Part shown: positions 8,265 to 18,100 of the stretch, one piece after another
Layout: every line of letters begins with the position of its first letter
How positions within the stretch are numbered: position 1 is the stretch's first letter
From: Bacteroidetes bacterium HGW-Bacteroidetes-1
GTDB taxonomy: Bacteria > Bacteroidota > Bacteroidia > Bacteroidales > F082
Assembly (NCBI GenBank): GCA_002842755.1
Contig: PHDU01000034.1
Span: forward strand, 1-34,716
Direction of reading: 5' to 3'
DNA: 34,716 nucleotides
Program-made: the position numbers and the translations under genes
The notes under the pieces: model-generated
The model's input: only the letters and a program-made list of their open reading frames with translations
Told to the model about the DNA's origin: nothing
Databases searched by the model: none

Positions 8265-9197
8265 GTGAAAATATTCCAAGATATAAATAGTTTTGTTCGG
8301 GTTAAAAATGCCATTGTTACCATCGGAACTTTCGATGGGGTGCATTTGGGACATCAGGCGATTTTTCGCAAAATGGCTGAAGATGCCCGTGAAATTGGAG
8401 GTGAAACCATTGTTGTTACTTTTCATCCTCATCCCCGTTTGGTACTCAATATTGACAGCAGCAATCTCCGGTTTATTACATCGCAGGAGAAGAAAATGCA
8501 GATTCTTGAAAAAATCGGTATCGACAATGTCATTATCATCAACTTTACAAGAGAGTTTTCACGCACCAATTCGAAAACGTTTATCAAAGATTATATTGTT
8601 GAAAAACTAAGACCGGTAAGGCTTGTAATTGGTTATGACCATCATTTCGGAAAAAACAGGATGGGTGATTTTAAGTTGCTTTATGATCTGAGTCGAAAAT
8701 ATAATTTTAAAGTTGAGAGAATTGCGGCACAGGATGTCGAAAATATTGCGGTGAGTTCTACAAAAATAAGAAAAGCGCTCGATTCCGGTGATGTAAAGAA
8801 AGCCAACAAACTGCTTGGTTATGAATATACCATTTGCGGCATTGTAGTACATGGTAATGAGCTGGGACGTAAAATAGGCTTCCCAACTGCCAATATCTCT
8901 ACTTCCGATCAGTACAAACTCATTACCGTTTGTGGAGTTTACGCCTGTCATATCGAATATAAAGACAGAAAATTAGAGGGTATGGGTAATATCGGATACC
9001 GACCGACAGTCTCGGGTAACGACAGTCTCACCATTGAGGTAAATATCTTTGATTTTGATGAAATGATTTATGGCGAAGAAATTTGCATCAGTTTTGTTGA
9101 TCGTATTCGCAATGAAGAAAAATTCGAAAACCTTGAAGCACTTCGTAAGCAACTACTGATCGACCGTGAACAGGTTAAGAAAATTCTTACGAACTGA
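8265..9197 (+). CDS. ribF: Bifunctional riboflavin kinase / FAD synthetase
   Basis: RibF phosphorylates riboflavin to FMN and adenylates FMN to FAD. The nucleotidyltransferase motif IGTFDGVHLGHQAIF lies near residues 22-36, SSTKIRKALDSGDV near 165, and the riboflavin kinase motif GRKIGFPTANIS follows in the C-terminal half. I chose the GTG at 8265, which gives VKIFQDINSF and a 310-residue protein of normal family length. It sits four bases after the asd stop. The open frame extends upstream to 8211, but that part overlaps asd in another frame and has no family character. Co-transcription with asd is likely. Confidence 0.93.
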   Translation: MKIFQDINSFVRVKNAIVTIGTFDGVHLGHQAIFRKMAEDAREIGGETIVVTFHPHPRLVLNIDSSNLRFITSQEKKMQILEKIGIDNVIIINFTREFSRTNSKTFIKDYIVEKLRPVRLVIGYDHHFGKNRMGDFKLLYDLSRKYNFKVERIAAQDVENIAVSSTKIRKALDSGDVKKANKLLGYEYTICGIVVHGNELGRKIGFPTANISTSDQYKLITVCGVYACHIEYKDRKLEGMGNIGYRPTVSGNDSLTIEVNIFDFDEMIYGEEICISFVDRIRNEEKFENLEALRKQLLIDREQVKKILTN

Positions 9198-9235
9198 TAT
9201 CTGTTCATTTTAGGGTCGTTTTCGAAAAATTCCGT

Positions 9236-9243
9236 TATTTTTG
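9236..9243 (+). promoter_or_regulatory. Bacteroidota -7 promoter box for the C69 peptidase gene
   Basis: TATTTTTG fits the TAnnTTTG -7 consensus of Bacteroidota sigma-ABfr promoters, 38 bases before the ATG at 9282. No good -33 TTG element is visible at the expected distance, so the site is plausible but not certain. Confidence 0.5.
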
Positions 9244-9281
9244 TGACGGAAACAAATCATTATTAACAAACATTTTTGTTT

Positions 9282-11054
9282 ATGAAGAAGACATTATTTG
9301 CACTTCTTACGTTGGGATTCATAGCCTTAACGCCCATGAGAAGTAACGCCTGCACCAATTATCTGGTTACCAAAGGTGCTTCGGTTGACGGTTCAACCAT
9401 GATAACATATGCTGCTGACTCCCATGTTTTGTATGGCGAGCTCTATCACTGGTCTGCTGGAGAACATGCAGCTGGAACAATGATTGACATTTATGAGTGG
9501 GACACAGGGAAATTTCTTGGAAAAATAAAACAGGCACCACGTAGCTACAATGTTGTAGGAAATATGAACGAGTTTCAGGTTGCCATCGGTGAAACTACTT
9601 ATGGTGGGCGTCCTGAATTGGTTGATACAACAGGAATTGTCGATTATGGAAGCCTTATCTATCTCACCCTTCAGCGTGCAACTTCAGCACGTGAAGCCAT
9701 TAAAATAATGGCTGAACTTGTGGAGGAAAACGGCTATTATAGTTCAGGTGAATCGTTCAGTATTTCTGATAAAGATGAAGTTTGGATCATGGAAATGATA
9801 GGAAAAGGAACAACCATGAAAACCGACAAGAAAACGAAAAAAACATTTAATGCCAACAAAGGAGCTGTATGGGTTGCATTACGCATCCCTGATGGATATG
9901 TAAGTGGTCATGCCAATCAGGCACGTATTATGACTTTCCCGATTGCTGACGGTAAAAATTCAATCACTTCAAAAAACTTTGATAAAATATTTGAGCCTGA
10001 TGTGGAAGTTGTGTATGCCGATGATGTGATCAGCTTTGCACGCAGTAAAGGTTGGTTTGTTGGAGATGACAGTGAATTTAGCTTCTCTGATACGTATGCT
10101 CCGGTTGATTTTGGGGGTGCCCGGTTCTGTGATATTCGTGTATGGACAATGTTCAATAAAGTGACGGATGGCATGGATAAATACTGGGATTATGTAAAGG
10201 GAAATATCAAACATGAAGAAATATTTGAAGATGGACGCCCAAATCCTAACAAATTCGCAACCAACCGTATGCCATTGTGGGTTAAGCCAGAAAAGAAAAT
10301 TTCGGTTCATGATATGATGATGTTTATGCGCGATTACCTTCAGGGTACAGAGCTTGATATGAGTCAGGATTTTGGAGCTGGCCCGCATCAATCACCCTAC
10401 AGATGGAGACCTCTAACCTGGAAAGTAGACGGAATAACTTATGTTAACGAACGTGCAACAGCTACTCAGCAAACAGGGTTTTCTTTTATAACACAATCTC
10501 GCTCATGGTTACCCAATGCTATTGGAGGCATTATCTGGTGGGGTGTTGACGATGCCAATACAAGTGTATATATGCCTATGTATTCAAGTATCACAAAAGT
10601 TCCTTACAATTTTGAACGCGGAAACGGCGCAATGATGGAATGGTCGGAAACCTCAGGTTTCTGGATCACCAATATGATCTCCAATCTTTCGTATACCCGT
10701 TACAATATGATCCATCCTGATGTGGCTGCTGTGCGTGATGGCCTTGAAAAGATGTTCATTGAGCGTACTTCGGCCATTGACCTTGCAGCGCTTAATATTT
10801 ATAAAAATGATAACGCAGCTGCCATTGCTTTTCTTACCGATTATAGTAGTGAACAGGGAGCCAGAACTTTTCAGACTTATAAAACCCTCTATCAGGAGAT
10901 GTTTATGAAATACATGGATGGAAATGTGAAAACCCGTAATCCAGGTCAGCAGAATCCTAATGTGAAATTCCCTGGCTATAGTGAACAGTTTCTTCGGAAA
11001 GTTGCTGAAGATACGGGCGATAAACTAAAACAAATTGGTGGCGACAGTCATTAA
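9282..11054 (+). CDS. Secreted family C69 dipeptidase (Ntn-hydrolase)
   Basis: This is a cysteine Ntn-hydrolase of the PepD/C69 group, which cleaves dipeptides or other small amide bonds. Starting at the ATG at 9282 gives 590 residues with a signal peptide (MKKTLFALLTLGFIALTPMRSNA). The presumed nucleophile Cys24 begins the mature chain (CTNYLVTKGASVDGSTM, the typical C69 opening), so signal peptidase cleavage would expose the N-terminal Cys that Ntn-hydrolases require. Later family features include GNMNEFQVAIGETTYGGR and VWIMEMIG. It faces the susCD operon across a terminator and probably acts in the periplasm. An ORF from a TTG at 9276 would add two residues without benefit. Substrate is not deducible. 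Confidence 0.9.
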   Translation: MKKTLFALLTLGFIALTPMRSNACTNYLVTKGASVDGSTMITYAADSHVLYGELYHWSAGEHAAGTMIDIYEWDTGKFLGKIKQAPRSYNVVGNMNEFQVAIGETTYGGRPELVDTTGIVDYGSLIYLTLQRATSAREAIKIMAELVEENGYYSSGESFSISDKDEVWIMEMIGKGTTMKTDKKTKKTFNANKGAVWVALRIPDGYVSGHANQARIMTFPIADGKNSITSKNFDKIFEPDVEVVYADDVISFARSKGWFVGDDSEFSFSDTYAPVDFGGARFCDIRVWTMFNKVTDGMDKYWDYVKGNIKHEEIFEDGRPNPNKFATNRMPLWVKPEKKISVHDMMMFMRDYLQGTELDMSQDFGAGPHQSPYRWRPLTWKVDGITYVNERATATQQTGFSFITQSRSWLPNAIGGIIWWGVDDANTSVYMPMYSSITKVPYNFERGNGAMMEWSETSGFWITNMISNLSYTRYNMIHPDVAAVRDGLEKMFIERTSAIDLAALNIYKNDNAAAIAFLTDYSSEQGARTFQTYKTLYQEMFMKYMDGNVKTRNPGQQNPNVKFPGYSEQFLRKVAEDTGDKLKQIGGDSH

Positions 11055-11056
11055 AA

Positions 11057-11176
11057 ATGGTTCTTTCTGGTATCTCTGGAATTGGATTTAAGGTATGGCT
11101 GAGTAGAAAGCAAAAAGAGAAGAAAATTGGTGATAGATATTACGGGAATTATTTCGTAGGTCGTCTCAGACAGTAA
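11057..11176 (+). CDS. Possible 39-residue basic small ORF
   Basis: An ATG two bases after the C69 peptidase stop opens a 39-codon frame ending with TAA at 11174-11176. The product is basic and has aromatic residues near its end (IGDRYYGNYFVGRLRQ). There is no signal peptide or known family. The tight spacing suggests possible translational coupling, but a frame of this length can arise by chance, so I list it with low confidence. Confidence 0.2.
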   Translation: MVLSGISGIGFKVWLSRKQKEKKIGDRYYGNYFVGRLRQ

Positions 11177-11214
11177 AACCTAGGTTGATTCTTTGTGCTT
11201 TGATATAAACGAAT

Positions 11215-11253
11215 AAAAGCCTCGTTAGTCGGTATTGACATAACGAGGCTTTT
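11215..11253. terminator. Bidirectional intrinsic terminator
   Basis: A perfect 13-bp stem, AAAAGCCTCGTTA (11215-11227) with TAACGAGGCTTTT (11241-11253) and a 13-base loop, lies between the convergent C69 peptidase gene and the PKD lipoprotein gene. The A and T ends of the arms supply a U-tract in both directions. Confidence 0.88.
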
Positions 11254-11272
11254 AAAATTTGCAAATGAAAAG

Positions 11273-12463
11273 TTATCTTCTTTGCCTAATACCAAAAGAT
11301 TCTGAAGGTTCATCAAAGGTTTGTTTTAGAACAGACTGACCTAACTCATTTGTAATGATGATGTCATCAATGAACATAGAGAAGGCGTCAGACGACAGAC
11401 AACCAATTTTCAGAGCCATGGCTTTTCCTTCGAATTCTGATAAGTCAAAGGTATAGTTATTCCAAACAGTAGGAGGAACAACATAATTATCAACCGGTGT
11501 CAGCCAATGAATTGTCTCTCCTTCAATCAGTTGAATAGCAAACCGATCGTCGCCATATTCATCTGAAAGCGATTTTATCCATAAGGAAAGTGTATAGTTT
11601 TCTCCAAGAACGAATTCCGGACTAACCATCCAATCATCGTTATGCGTCACGCCTCCAACAAATTTTGCCGAGAAACAAGCAGCATATTTGTTTCCACTGA
11701 CTGGCAGAAAGCGTTCCTCTTCGTTTACAGGAGGAACAGTGTTCGATGGATTGAATACAATGAAGGAGCCGGTATAACCATAATTAGGAAAGTCGATGCC
11801 ACTTATACCCCATGAAGGAGCGCCATCATAATCCAATAAAGTCCAATTACCAAAATCGGTAATTGAAAAGTCCGGATAATCTTCAAAACCATCTGAAAGT
11901 AGTACTCCGGCAGTTTCTACTGATATCAAAGTAGTTGCTTGATCACTTCCTGTTGTATTTGAGGCTGTTAGTTTCACTGTAAAAACTCCTGATTCAGTAA
12001 AAATATGTGTGAGATTTTCCAATTCTGAGGTAATGCCATCCCCGAAATCCCAAATATAATTATCAGCTTTTTGGGAGCAATTATTGAATGCTATTTCTTC
12101 TCCAACCTTTATGGTTGTGCTACTTGCCGTAAAACAAGCTACAGGCAAAGGGTCTTCTTTTATAATGATTGACTGAGTGATAACTGAGGTTGTTTCTCCC
12201 TTCCAGACAGTGAGTTTTACATCGTAGTTGCCCGGAAGTGTATAAGCATGATTAACAACTGCTTCTGATGACATTTGTCCATCACCAAATTCCCAGTAAT
12301 AAGCCATCGAATTTTTTGAACAGTTTGCAAATTCAATAAGCTCCTTTTCGATAGCAACTGATTTACTGACTGTAAAACATGCAACAGGAGTTTCTTCTTC
12401 TTTTTTACATCCTGTATATATTGCCAGAATGCCAATAAATATAACCAATATTAATCTTTTCAT
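11273..12463 (-). CDS. PKD-domain lipoprotein with C-terminal cleaved-adhesin-like domain
   Basis: The 396-residue product has a lipoprotein signal (MKRLILVIFI...) with lipobox IYTGC and Cys19. Two PKD domains follow: residues about 27-100 with YYWEFGDGQMSS, and about 109-183 with YIWDFGDGITSE. A jelly-roll domain of the cleaved-adhesin/choice-of-anchor type runs from about 187 to 385 (DGFEDYPDFSI, NDDWMVSPEFVLGENYTLSLW, SMFIDDIIIT). Such domains bind proteins or sugars at the cell surface. It is the last gene of the minus-strand susCD operon, 28 bases after the Ntn-hydrolase gene. In SusCD loci this position often holds a surface-exposed binding lipoprotein, which is the likely role here. 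Confidence 0.85.
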   Translation of the reverse strand: MKRLILVIFIGILAIYTGCKKEEETPVACFTVSKSVAIEKELIEFANCSKNSMAYYWEFGDGQMSSEAVVNHAYTLPGNYDVKLTVWKGETTSVITQSIIIKEDPLPVACFTASSTTIKVGEEIAFNNCSQKADNYIWDFGDGITSELENLTHIFTESGVFTVKLTASNTTGSDQATTLISVETAGVLLSDGFEDYPDFSITDFGNWTLLDYDGAPSWGISGIDFPNYGYTGSFIVFNPSNTVPPVNEEERFLPVSGNKYAACFSAKFVGGVTHNDDWMVSPEFVLGENYTLSLWIKSLSDEYGDDRFAIQLIEGETIHWLTPVDNYVVPPTVWNNYTFDLSEFEGKAMALKIGCLSSDAFSMFIDDIIITNELGQSVLKQTFDEPSESFGIRQRR

Positions 12464-12491
12464 TGTTTTAGTTTTAATTTAACTCAAAGGC

Positions 12492-13709
12492 TTAAATACC
12501 AAATAGTTCAAGATAAGATTGTGTCACTTTCTGATCAATCCAGTCATTGAATAAACCCAGATTTCTTTGGCTGGCATCATGCGATTGCCATTGCTTCATA
12601 ACCTCTTTTGTCTTTTTGATTATTTCATTATCAACCGGGGCAAGTAGCTGGCGAATACCCGTTTTTTCTGCATTAACAACTTTTGTCAGATCGATGTAAT
12701 ATTTGCCTGAACCTCTTCTGATTGGTACCATCTTTTTTTTCAGCAGCAAAGCCTTGTCACAAATGGCTGCATTTTCATTTGCAGACGCTGTCACCACTTT
12801 GGGCAATGAACCGCTCTTGTCAAGAAATACTGGTATTACTAAAGAAGATAAAGGAAAACCAACCCTCGACCACATAACAGTGTAATCTGGACTTTCTTCT
12901 GAAATTACGCCCTGAATTACAACAGACGAAACGCTGCTGTATCGGTTAATGCAATCCTGAAAATACATAAAATTTGACTGCTGCCCACTTTGGCTCAAAG
13001 CTTCTGTAAAGCTTTCACCGGTGAGTGAATTTTCCAGAGATGTCATCATTTCATTAATAATGAAGTCTACACCAAGATTCTTTTTTGCAGCGGCATTCTG
13101 AAACAATTTTTCTGCAGTATTAAAACGAATATATCCGGCACCTTTGTCTGTTTCACCGGTGAAGCTGAAATTTGTATGTATAAGATAGCCATTCGGTGCA
13201 ATACGAGGGTCATTAACATCCAGCTTGGTGTAGTTATAATTATCTGTTTCAAAATAGGCCGCTCCGCCAAAAGCATCGATTACGCCAAAGTTTGCTTCCA
13301 CTCCCATTGGACGAGAATAGTTTTGAATAAAAAGTTCAAACTCATCCACTGTGCCGCAAGCCAAAAGTGCTTTCACCATAAAAACACCTTCCTGATCAGA
13401 AAACTGTGTAGTATCTTCACCTTTAAGGTTATAGGAAGCCGAATTCATGATGGCAAAACCAGCATTGTTGAAGCCAATCCAGATGTTTTCGGGTTCGGCA
13501 TCATCCGAATCTATCAGAGCGACAGCATGATATTTGTCACCTTTAAGATGAACAATTTTGTTGTTGAAGGCATCACTGTCGCGTTGTTTCCAAAGCAATG
13601 GTTTTCCATCGTTGGTATGTTTTCCGGAAATAATTGCAATAGTGCAGGAAAATGCAGCACCAAAAGCAAAGAAAGTGATGAAAACGAGTAGGATTATATT
13701 TTTTATCAT
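12492..13709 (-). CDS. Secreted C45-like Ntn-hydrolase (linear amide C-N hydrolase)
   Basis: The 405 residues begin with a signal peptide (MIKNIILLVFITFFAFGAAFS), after which the mature chain starts with Cys22: CTIAIISGKHTNDGKPLLWKQRDSD. This matches the opening of the C45/acyl-CoA:6-APA acyltransferase and choloylglycine-hydrolase-like Ntn-hydrolases: Cys nucleophile, GK-LLW/GRN-D strand. WIGFNNAGFAIMNSAS (near 77-92) resembles the conserved glycine-asparagine segment. It would hydrolyse an amide or peptide bond in the periplasm; the substrate is unknown. It lies 18 bases downstream of susD and is therefore tied to the substrate that SusCD imports. The superfamily call is good, the exact family less so. 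Confidence 0.75.
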   Translation of the reverse strand: MIKNIILLVFITFFAFGAAFSCTIAIISGKHTNDGKPLLWKQRDSDAFNNKIVHLKGDKYHAVALIDSDDAEPENIWIGFNNAGFAIMNSASYNLKGEDTTQFSDQEGVFMVKALLACGTVDEFELFIQNYSRPMGVEANFGVIDAFGGAAYFETDNYNYTKLDVNDPRIAPNGYLIHTNFSFTGETDKGAGYIRFNTAEKLFQNAAAKKNLGVDFIINEMMTSLENSLTGESFTEALSQSGQQSNFMYFQDCINRYSSVSSVVIQGVISEESPDYTVMWSRVGFPLSSLVIPVFLDKSGSLPKVVTASANENAAICDKALLLKKKMVPIRRGSGKYYIDLTKVVNAEKTGIRQLLAPVDNEIIKKTKEVMKQWQSHDASQRNLGLFNDWIDQKVTQSYLELFGI

Positions 13710-13727
13710 GTTAAAATGTGTTACAAA

Positions 13728-15158
13728 TTATTGATAGAATGAATTCTGTTCAAGTAGTGAATTGATTTCCATCTCCTGTCGGGGAATTGGCAGGATAAGA
13801 TTTCCTGCATTGAAAGACAGCGTTCCTATATCCATCTGCCAGCGCTTGAGGTCGTGCAGACGATGTCCTTCCCAGCAAAGCTCCCTGTAGCGTTCATCCA
13901 TTATTTGTTCAAGTGTTAGTTGGCTGGCAAGAGCCGGAGCCTGCGCCCGTGTTCTGATCAGATTGATGTCTTCTAATGGCGTATTGGGACCGGTAATATT
14001 TCCTCCCGAAGCAACCAATCTGAAATTTGCTTCTGCTCTGATAAGATATATCTCAGCCAGACGTATCATGGGAATCGCTGCATAATAGTTGGCATATTTT
14101 GCTGTGTTTACACCTCCGTTTCTGATTGTTCCAACCCCGGTGTAATACATGCTTTCAATATTCTCCCATGTAAAAGATGGTTGTGTATTCAATTGAATCT
14201 GACCACGGAGATCTGCAGATTCGAAAATACTGAAAAACGAAGAACCCATCTGATAGTCCCCTCTGCCCATTCCATTGAGACTGGCATACCGTTCAGTGAG
14301 CCAAATCGAATTGCTTGTCAGGTTGTTCTGTAAAGCAAAAATATCTTCGGTTGAACTGGAAGGGTTATTGAATGATTTTTTTGGTGTTGACATCAACTGG
14401 TATTTACCGGACTCTATCACACGGTTTGCCTCAGCGGCTGCTTCAGAAAACTTTCCCTGTTGAAGATAAACTCTTGCCAGCATGCTGCTTGCAGCATATG
14501 TATCTGCCCAAAAACCATTATTTTCAGGCAAAAGATTCTTTGCAAAAGTGAGATCTTCAATAATTTGAGAATAACACTCAGCTACAGAATTTCGGGCAAC
14601 AAGCAATGCCTCACTGGCCTGAGTAGTAGGTTTTATCATTAGCGGTACCCCAGCCTGATTGTTTTCCTGTCCACTAATGTATGGCAAACCCCAAAGCCTT
14701 GTAAGTTCAAAATAAATCCATCCGCGAAGGAACAATGCCTCTCCTTGCACTTTGTTGCGATCTTGTTCATTCATAACAGAAAGTACTCCAAGAACATTGT
14801 TTACGGTGTTTATCAGGTGGTAGGAATCGATCCAAGAACTGGTAATGTATGAGTTGTCAACTGTAATCGTTTTATTGATTATCTCCAATGGTTCTCTGTT
14901 TGAACCAACATGCTGCAGATCGCCGGTTGAAGCCAGTAATTCAGAATATTCGATAAATTGACTTCCCATGGTCCAACGGGAACGGGCATCCACATAAGCC
15001 CCAACCAAGGTGGCTTTAATATTTTCAGGAGTTGAGAGTGCGATTTTAGCATCCATTGACTGCTGAGGGTCAATGTCCAGTTTTTTATCACAGGAGTAAA
15101 AGAAGGATAGTGCACAAATCGAGATAATTATGACGCTTGAATATTTCATATATTTCAT
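13728..15158 (-). CDS. SusD/RagB-family outer-membrane lipoprotein
   Basis: SusD-like proteins are surface lipoproteins that cap a SusC channel and capture its ligand. The 476 residues have a lipoprotein signal with Cys23 (SFFYSCDKKLDIDP) and the SusD features: a TPR-like N-terminal half (RGWIYFELTRLWGLPY), LLPENNGFWADTYAASSMLARVYLQQGKFSEAAAEAN, and the C-terminal IRLAEIYLIRAEANFR then LCWEGHRLHDLKRW. An internal Met at residue 4 is an equally good start. It follows susC by 40 bases in the same operon. Ligand specificity cannot be read from sequence, but the neighbours are amide hydrolases, not glycosidases. Confidence 0.93.
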   Translation of the reverse strand: MKYMKYSSVIIISICALSFFYSCDKKLDIDPQQSMDAKIALSTPENIKATLVGAYVDARSRWTMGSQFIEYSELLASTGDLQHVGSNREPLEIINKTITVDNSYITSSWIDSYHLINTVNNVLGVLSVMNEQDRNKVQGEALFLRGWIYFELTRLWGLPYISGQENNQAGVPLMIKPTTQASEALLVARNSVAECYSQIIEDLTFAKNLLPENNGFWADTYAASSMLARVYLQQGKFSEAAAEANRVIESGKYQLMSTPKKSFNNPSSSTEDIFALQNNLTSNSIWLTERYASLNGMGRGDYQMGSSFFSIFESADLRGQIQLNTQPSFTWENIESMYYTGVGTIRNGGVNTAKYANYYAAIPMIRLAEIYLIRAEANFRLVASGGNITGPNTPLEDINLIRTRAQAPALASQLTLEQIMDERYRELCWEGHRLHDLKRWQMDIGTLSFNAGNLILPIPRQEMEINSLLEQNSFYQ

Positions 15159-15198
15159 AATGCAAAGTTTTTGTTTGATTGTTGATTAAAATGAACAC

Positions 15199-18100
15199 CT
15201 AGAAATTCACATCTATTCCACAAATAATTGAGCGCATCTGGGGGGCAGTAAAGAAATCAACACCCAATGCGACGTTATATGCCTGTGTACTGGCTCCTGC
15301 ACTCATACTGTTAACTTCAGGATCGAATCCTGGATATCCTGTAAAAGTTAGAAGGTTTTGACCTGAAATATACATACGAATCTTATTCAAGTGTATTTTC
15401 TGATTGATTTGTTTGGGTAAACTATATCCCAGAGTAATATTTCTGATACGTAAATAAGACCCATCCATCAGATAGCGGGTTGAATGTTGGGAACCGTTTC
15501 TGTTATCAAATCGTGCTTGTGGGACATCAGTAATATCGCCTGGTTTCTGCCACCGGTTTAACTGATTGCGCGATTGATTGTCCCAGGATTCACCATTGGA
15601 AGAAAGATAGCGGTCTCCACTCATATATATCATGTTTCCATAAACGAAACTCATCAATATATTCAGGTCGAATTGATTATAAACAAAGTTGTTTGAAAGC
15701 CCACCCACAAAGTCAGGATTAGGGGAGCCAACCACAACCGTTTTTGCTTCATTGTAATTTTTTGTTGTCAGTCCGCTTCCGTCATTTCTGTAAAACAAGG
15801 CATCGCCTGTCATAGGATGTACACCAGCATATTCAACCATTTTGAAAACACCAATCTCTTCCCCTTCAATTGCATAATTTACACCGTATGAAATCTCTGG
15901 TCCATCAATATTTAATACTTTGTTTTTGTTAAATGCTATATTAAATTCTGAAGTCCATTTGAGTGCTCTAGTCGTATTATGCGATTTCAGGGAGAACTCA
16001 ATACCTTTGTTTTCAAGGCTTCCAAGATTCATAATGACCTCTGTGTATCCGCTTGTTGCTGGCAAGGATCTGTAAAGCAACATATCTGTTGTCTTTTTGT
16101 AATAAACATCGATTTGTCCACTGATTCGGTCTTTAAACAAGCCGAAATCAATCCCAAAATCTGTCTGGGCAGTTTCCTCCCAGCTTAGTTCTGGATTTTG
16201 TAGTTGTGAAGGAGAGAGGCCTGTTACCCCAACATAATTGACTCCGTTAAATAAACCCAAGGCAGCATAATTGCCGATCTCAGAGTTACCTGTCTTTCCA
16301 ACACTAAATCTGAGTTTTAAAAAGCTGATTATTTTTGAATCTTTTAGAAATTGCTCTTCAGATAAAATCCATCCCACAGAAGCGGCGGGAAAAAACCCAT
16401 AACGATTGTCGTTTCCAAAGCGTGATGCCCCATCTACTCTTCCACTCAACGACAGCAAGTACTTGTCCTTAAATATATAATTGGCTCTTGCAAAGTAACT
16501 AAGGTAACTGTTACCATATCCCCAGCCAGCATAGCTTGTAATCTCAGCTGCGCTTGAGATATTTTTGAAATCATCGGAGATGAAACCACGTCCTTCAAGA
16601 GATGTGCCGGAAGAAGTGGAATTCTGGAACGACATACCTGCAACAGCATTGAGAGAATGTTGGGTTTTCCATTTTTTATCAAAGGAGAAATAATTGTTTG
16701 TATTGTAATTGATTACACTTACTTCACGGTTGATGCTTAAACCGCCGGGTTTTCCCCAGTTGGTGTTTCGGCCAAAATAATTTTTTTCATGCTGTAAAAG
16801 AAAATCTGTTCCAAATTCAGAACGAAATGAAAGTCCTTCAGAAAGATTTAATTGAGCATACAGATTTGTAAAAGTCCTTAAAACCTGTGTTCTGTTTTGA
16901 GCGTCCCTGTAATCAATTAGGCTGTTATAATATACAGTCCGGGTGTTGTATAGTCCAGTTTCGGGATCAATAACGGTTTGTACAGAAGGAATTGCAACCA
17001 TTTGAATTGGATTGGCAAAGGCATTGTCTTCAACAATTCTATTCAGCGTTGTTTGAACAATGTTCATATTCAGACCAAAAGATACAATATCAGAGGCTTC
17101 ATGGTCGAGGTTGAGCCTTCCGCTTACCTTTTTGATATTATTTCCGATCAGGATGCCATCCTGATCATCGTAAGTAATTCCGGTATAAAAACGTGTTTTA
17201 TCAGATCCTCCACTAGCTGACAAATTTACTTTTTGCAGAAAGCCCTGTTGAAAAGCCTCATCCTGCCAATCAGTATCGACACCATCTCTCCAACCCGGAA
17301 TATATACATCTTTAAGCTCATCGGGTGTTTTCCAGCTCCAGATAAGGCCATTGTCATCTACAGCATTACCAAGCGATTCATCTATCAGTTCAAGATATTC
17401 ATCGCGATTAAGCCATTCGCGAAGTCGACTAGGCTGATTCATTCCAATGTTGTAATTGAGCATATAGTTTGTCTTTCCACTCTTTCCTTTTTTTGTTGTG
17501 ATCAGCACTACACCGTTGGATGCCCTTGAACCATATATAGCAGCCGCAGATGCATCTTTCAGCACCTGAATAGATTCAATATCGTTGAAATTAATATCGT
17601 TAAGCGGATTCGTGGGCTGATTGTTCAGGTCTCCCTGATTTTCGGATGTAATAGGAATGCCGTCAACGACATATAAAGGCTGGTTGCTAGCCGAAACAGA
17701 AGATGCGCCCCTGATTCGCATCATAATTGTTTCTCCAAGTTTTCCACTTCCTTGCTGAACCTGAACACCTGCCGTTTGACCCTGCAGTACTGACTCAAAT
17801 GAAGGAGCAGTATAACTGTTAAGTTCGCTGACATCAATTTTTCCGATGCTGCCTGTAAGATTACGCTTGATTTGTGTGCCATAGCCCACAACAACAAGCT
17901 CCTCCAAACTAATTTGTTGTTCAGTAAGTGAAACATTGATTTCGGTGCGTTTCCCGATAATAATTTCTTCCACCCTCATGCCAATTAGTGAAAAAACAAG
18001 AATCTGTGCATCCATGGGGACGGTTAATTCGTACTTTCCATCGATATCAGTAGCTGTACCTATTGTTGTACCTTTCACATATACGTTGACTCCGGGAATG

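Noticed and set aside
13176-13691. Plus-strand 171-aa open frame opposite the C45-like hydrolase
   Set aside because: It lies entirely antisense to a gene with a clear signal peptide and family motifs and shows no domain of its own.
15320-15333. tRNA T-arm-like sequence GGATCGAATCCTGG
   Set aside because: It lies inside the susC coding region and has no acceptor, D or anticodon arms around it.
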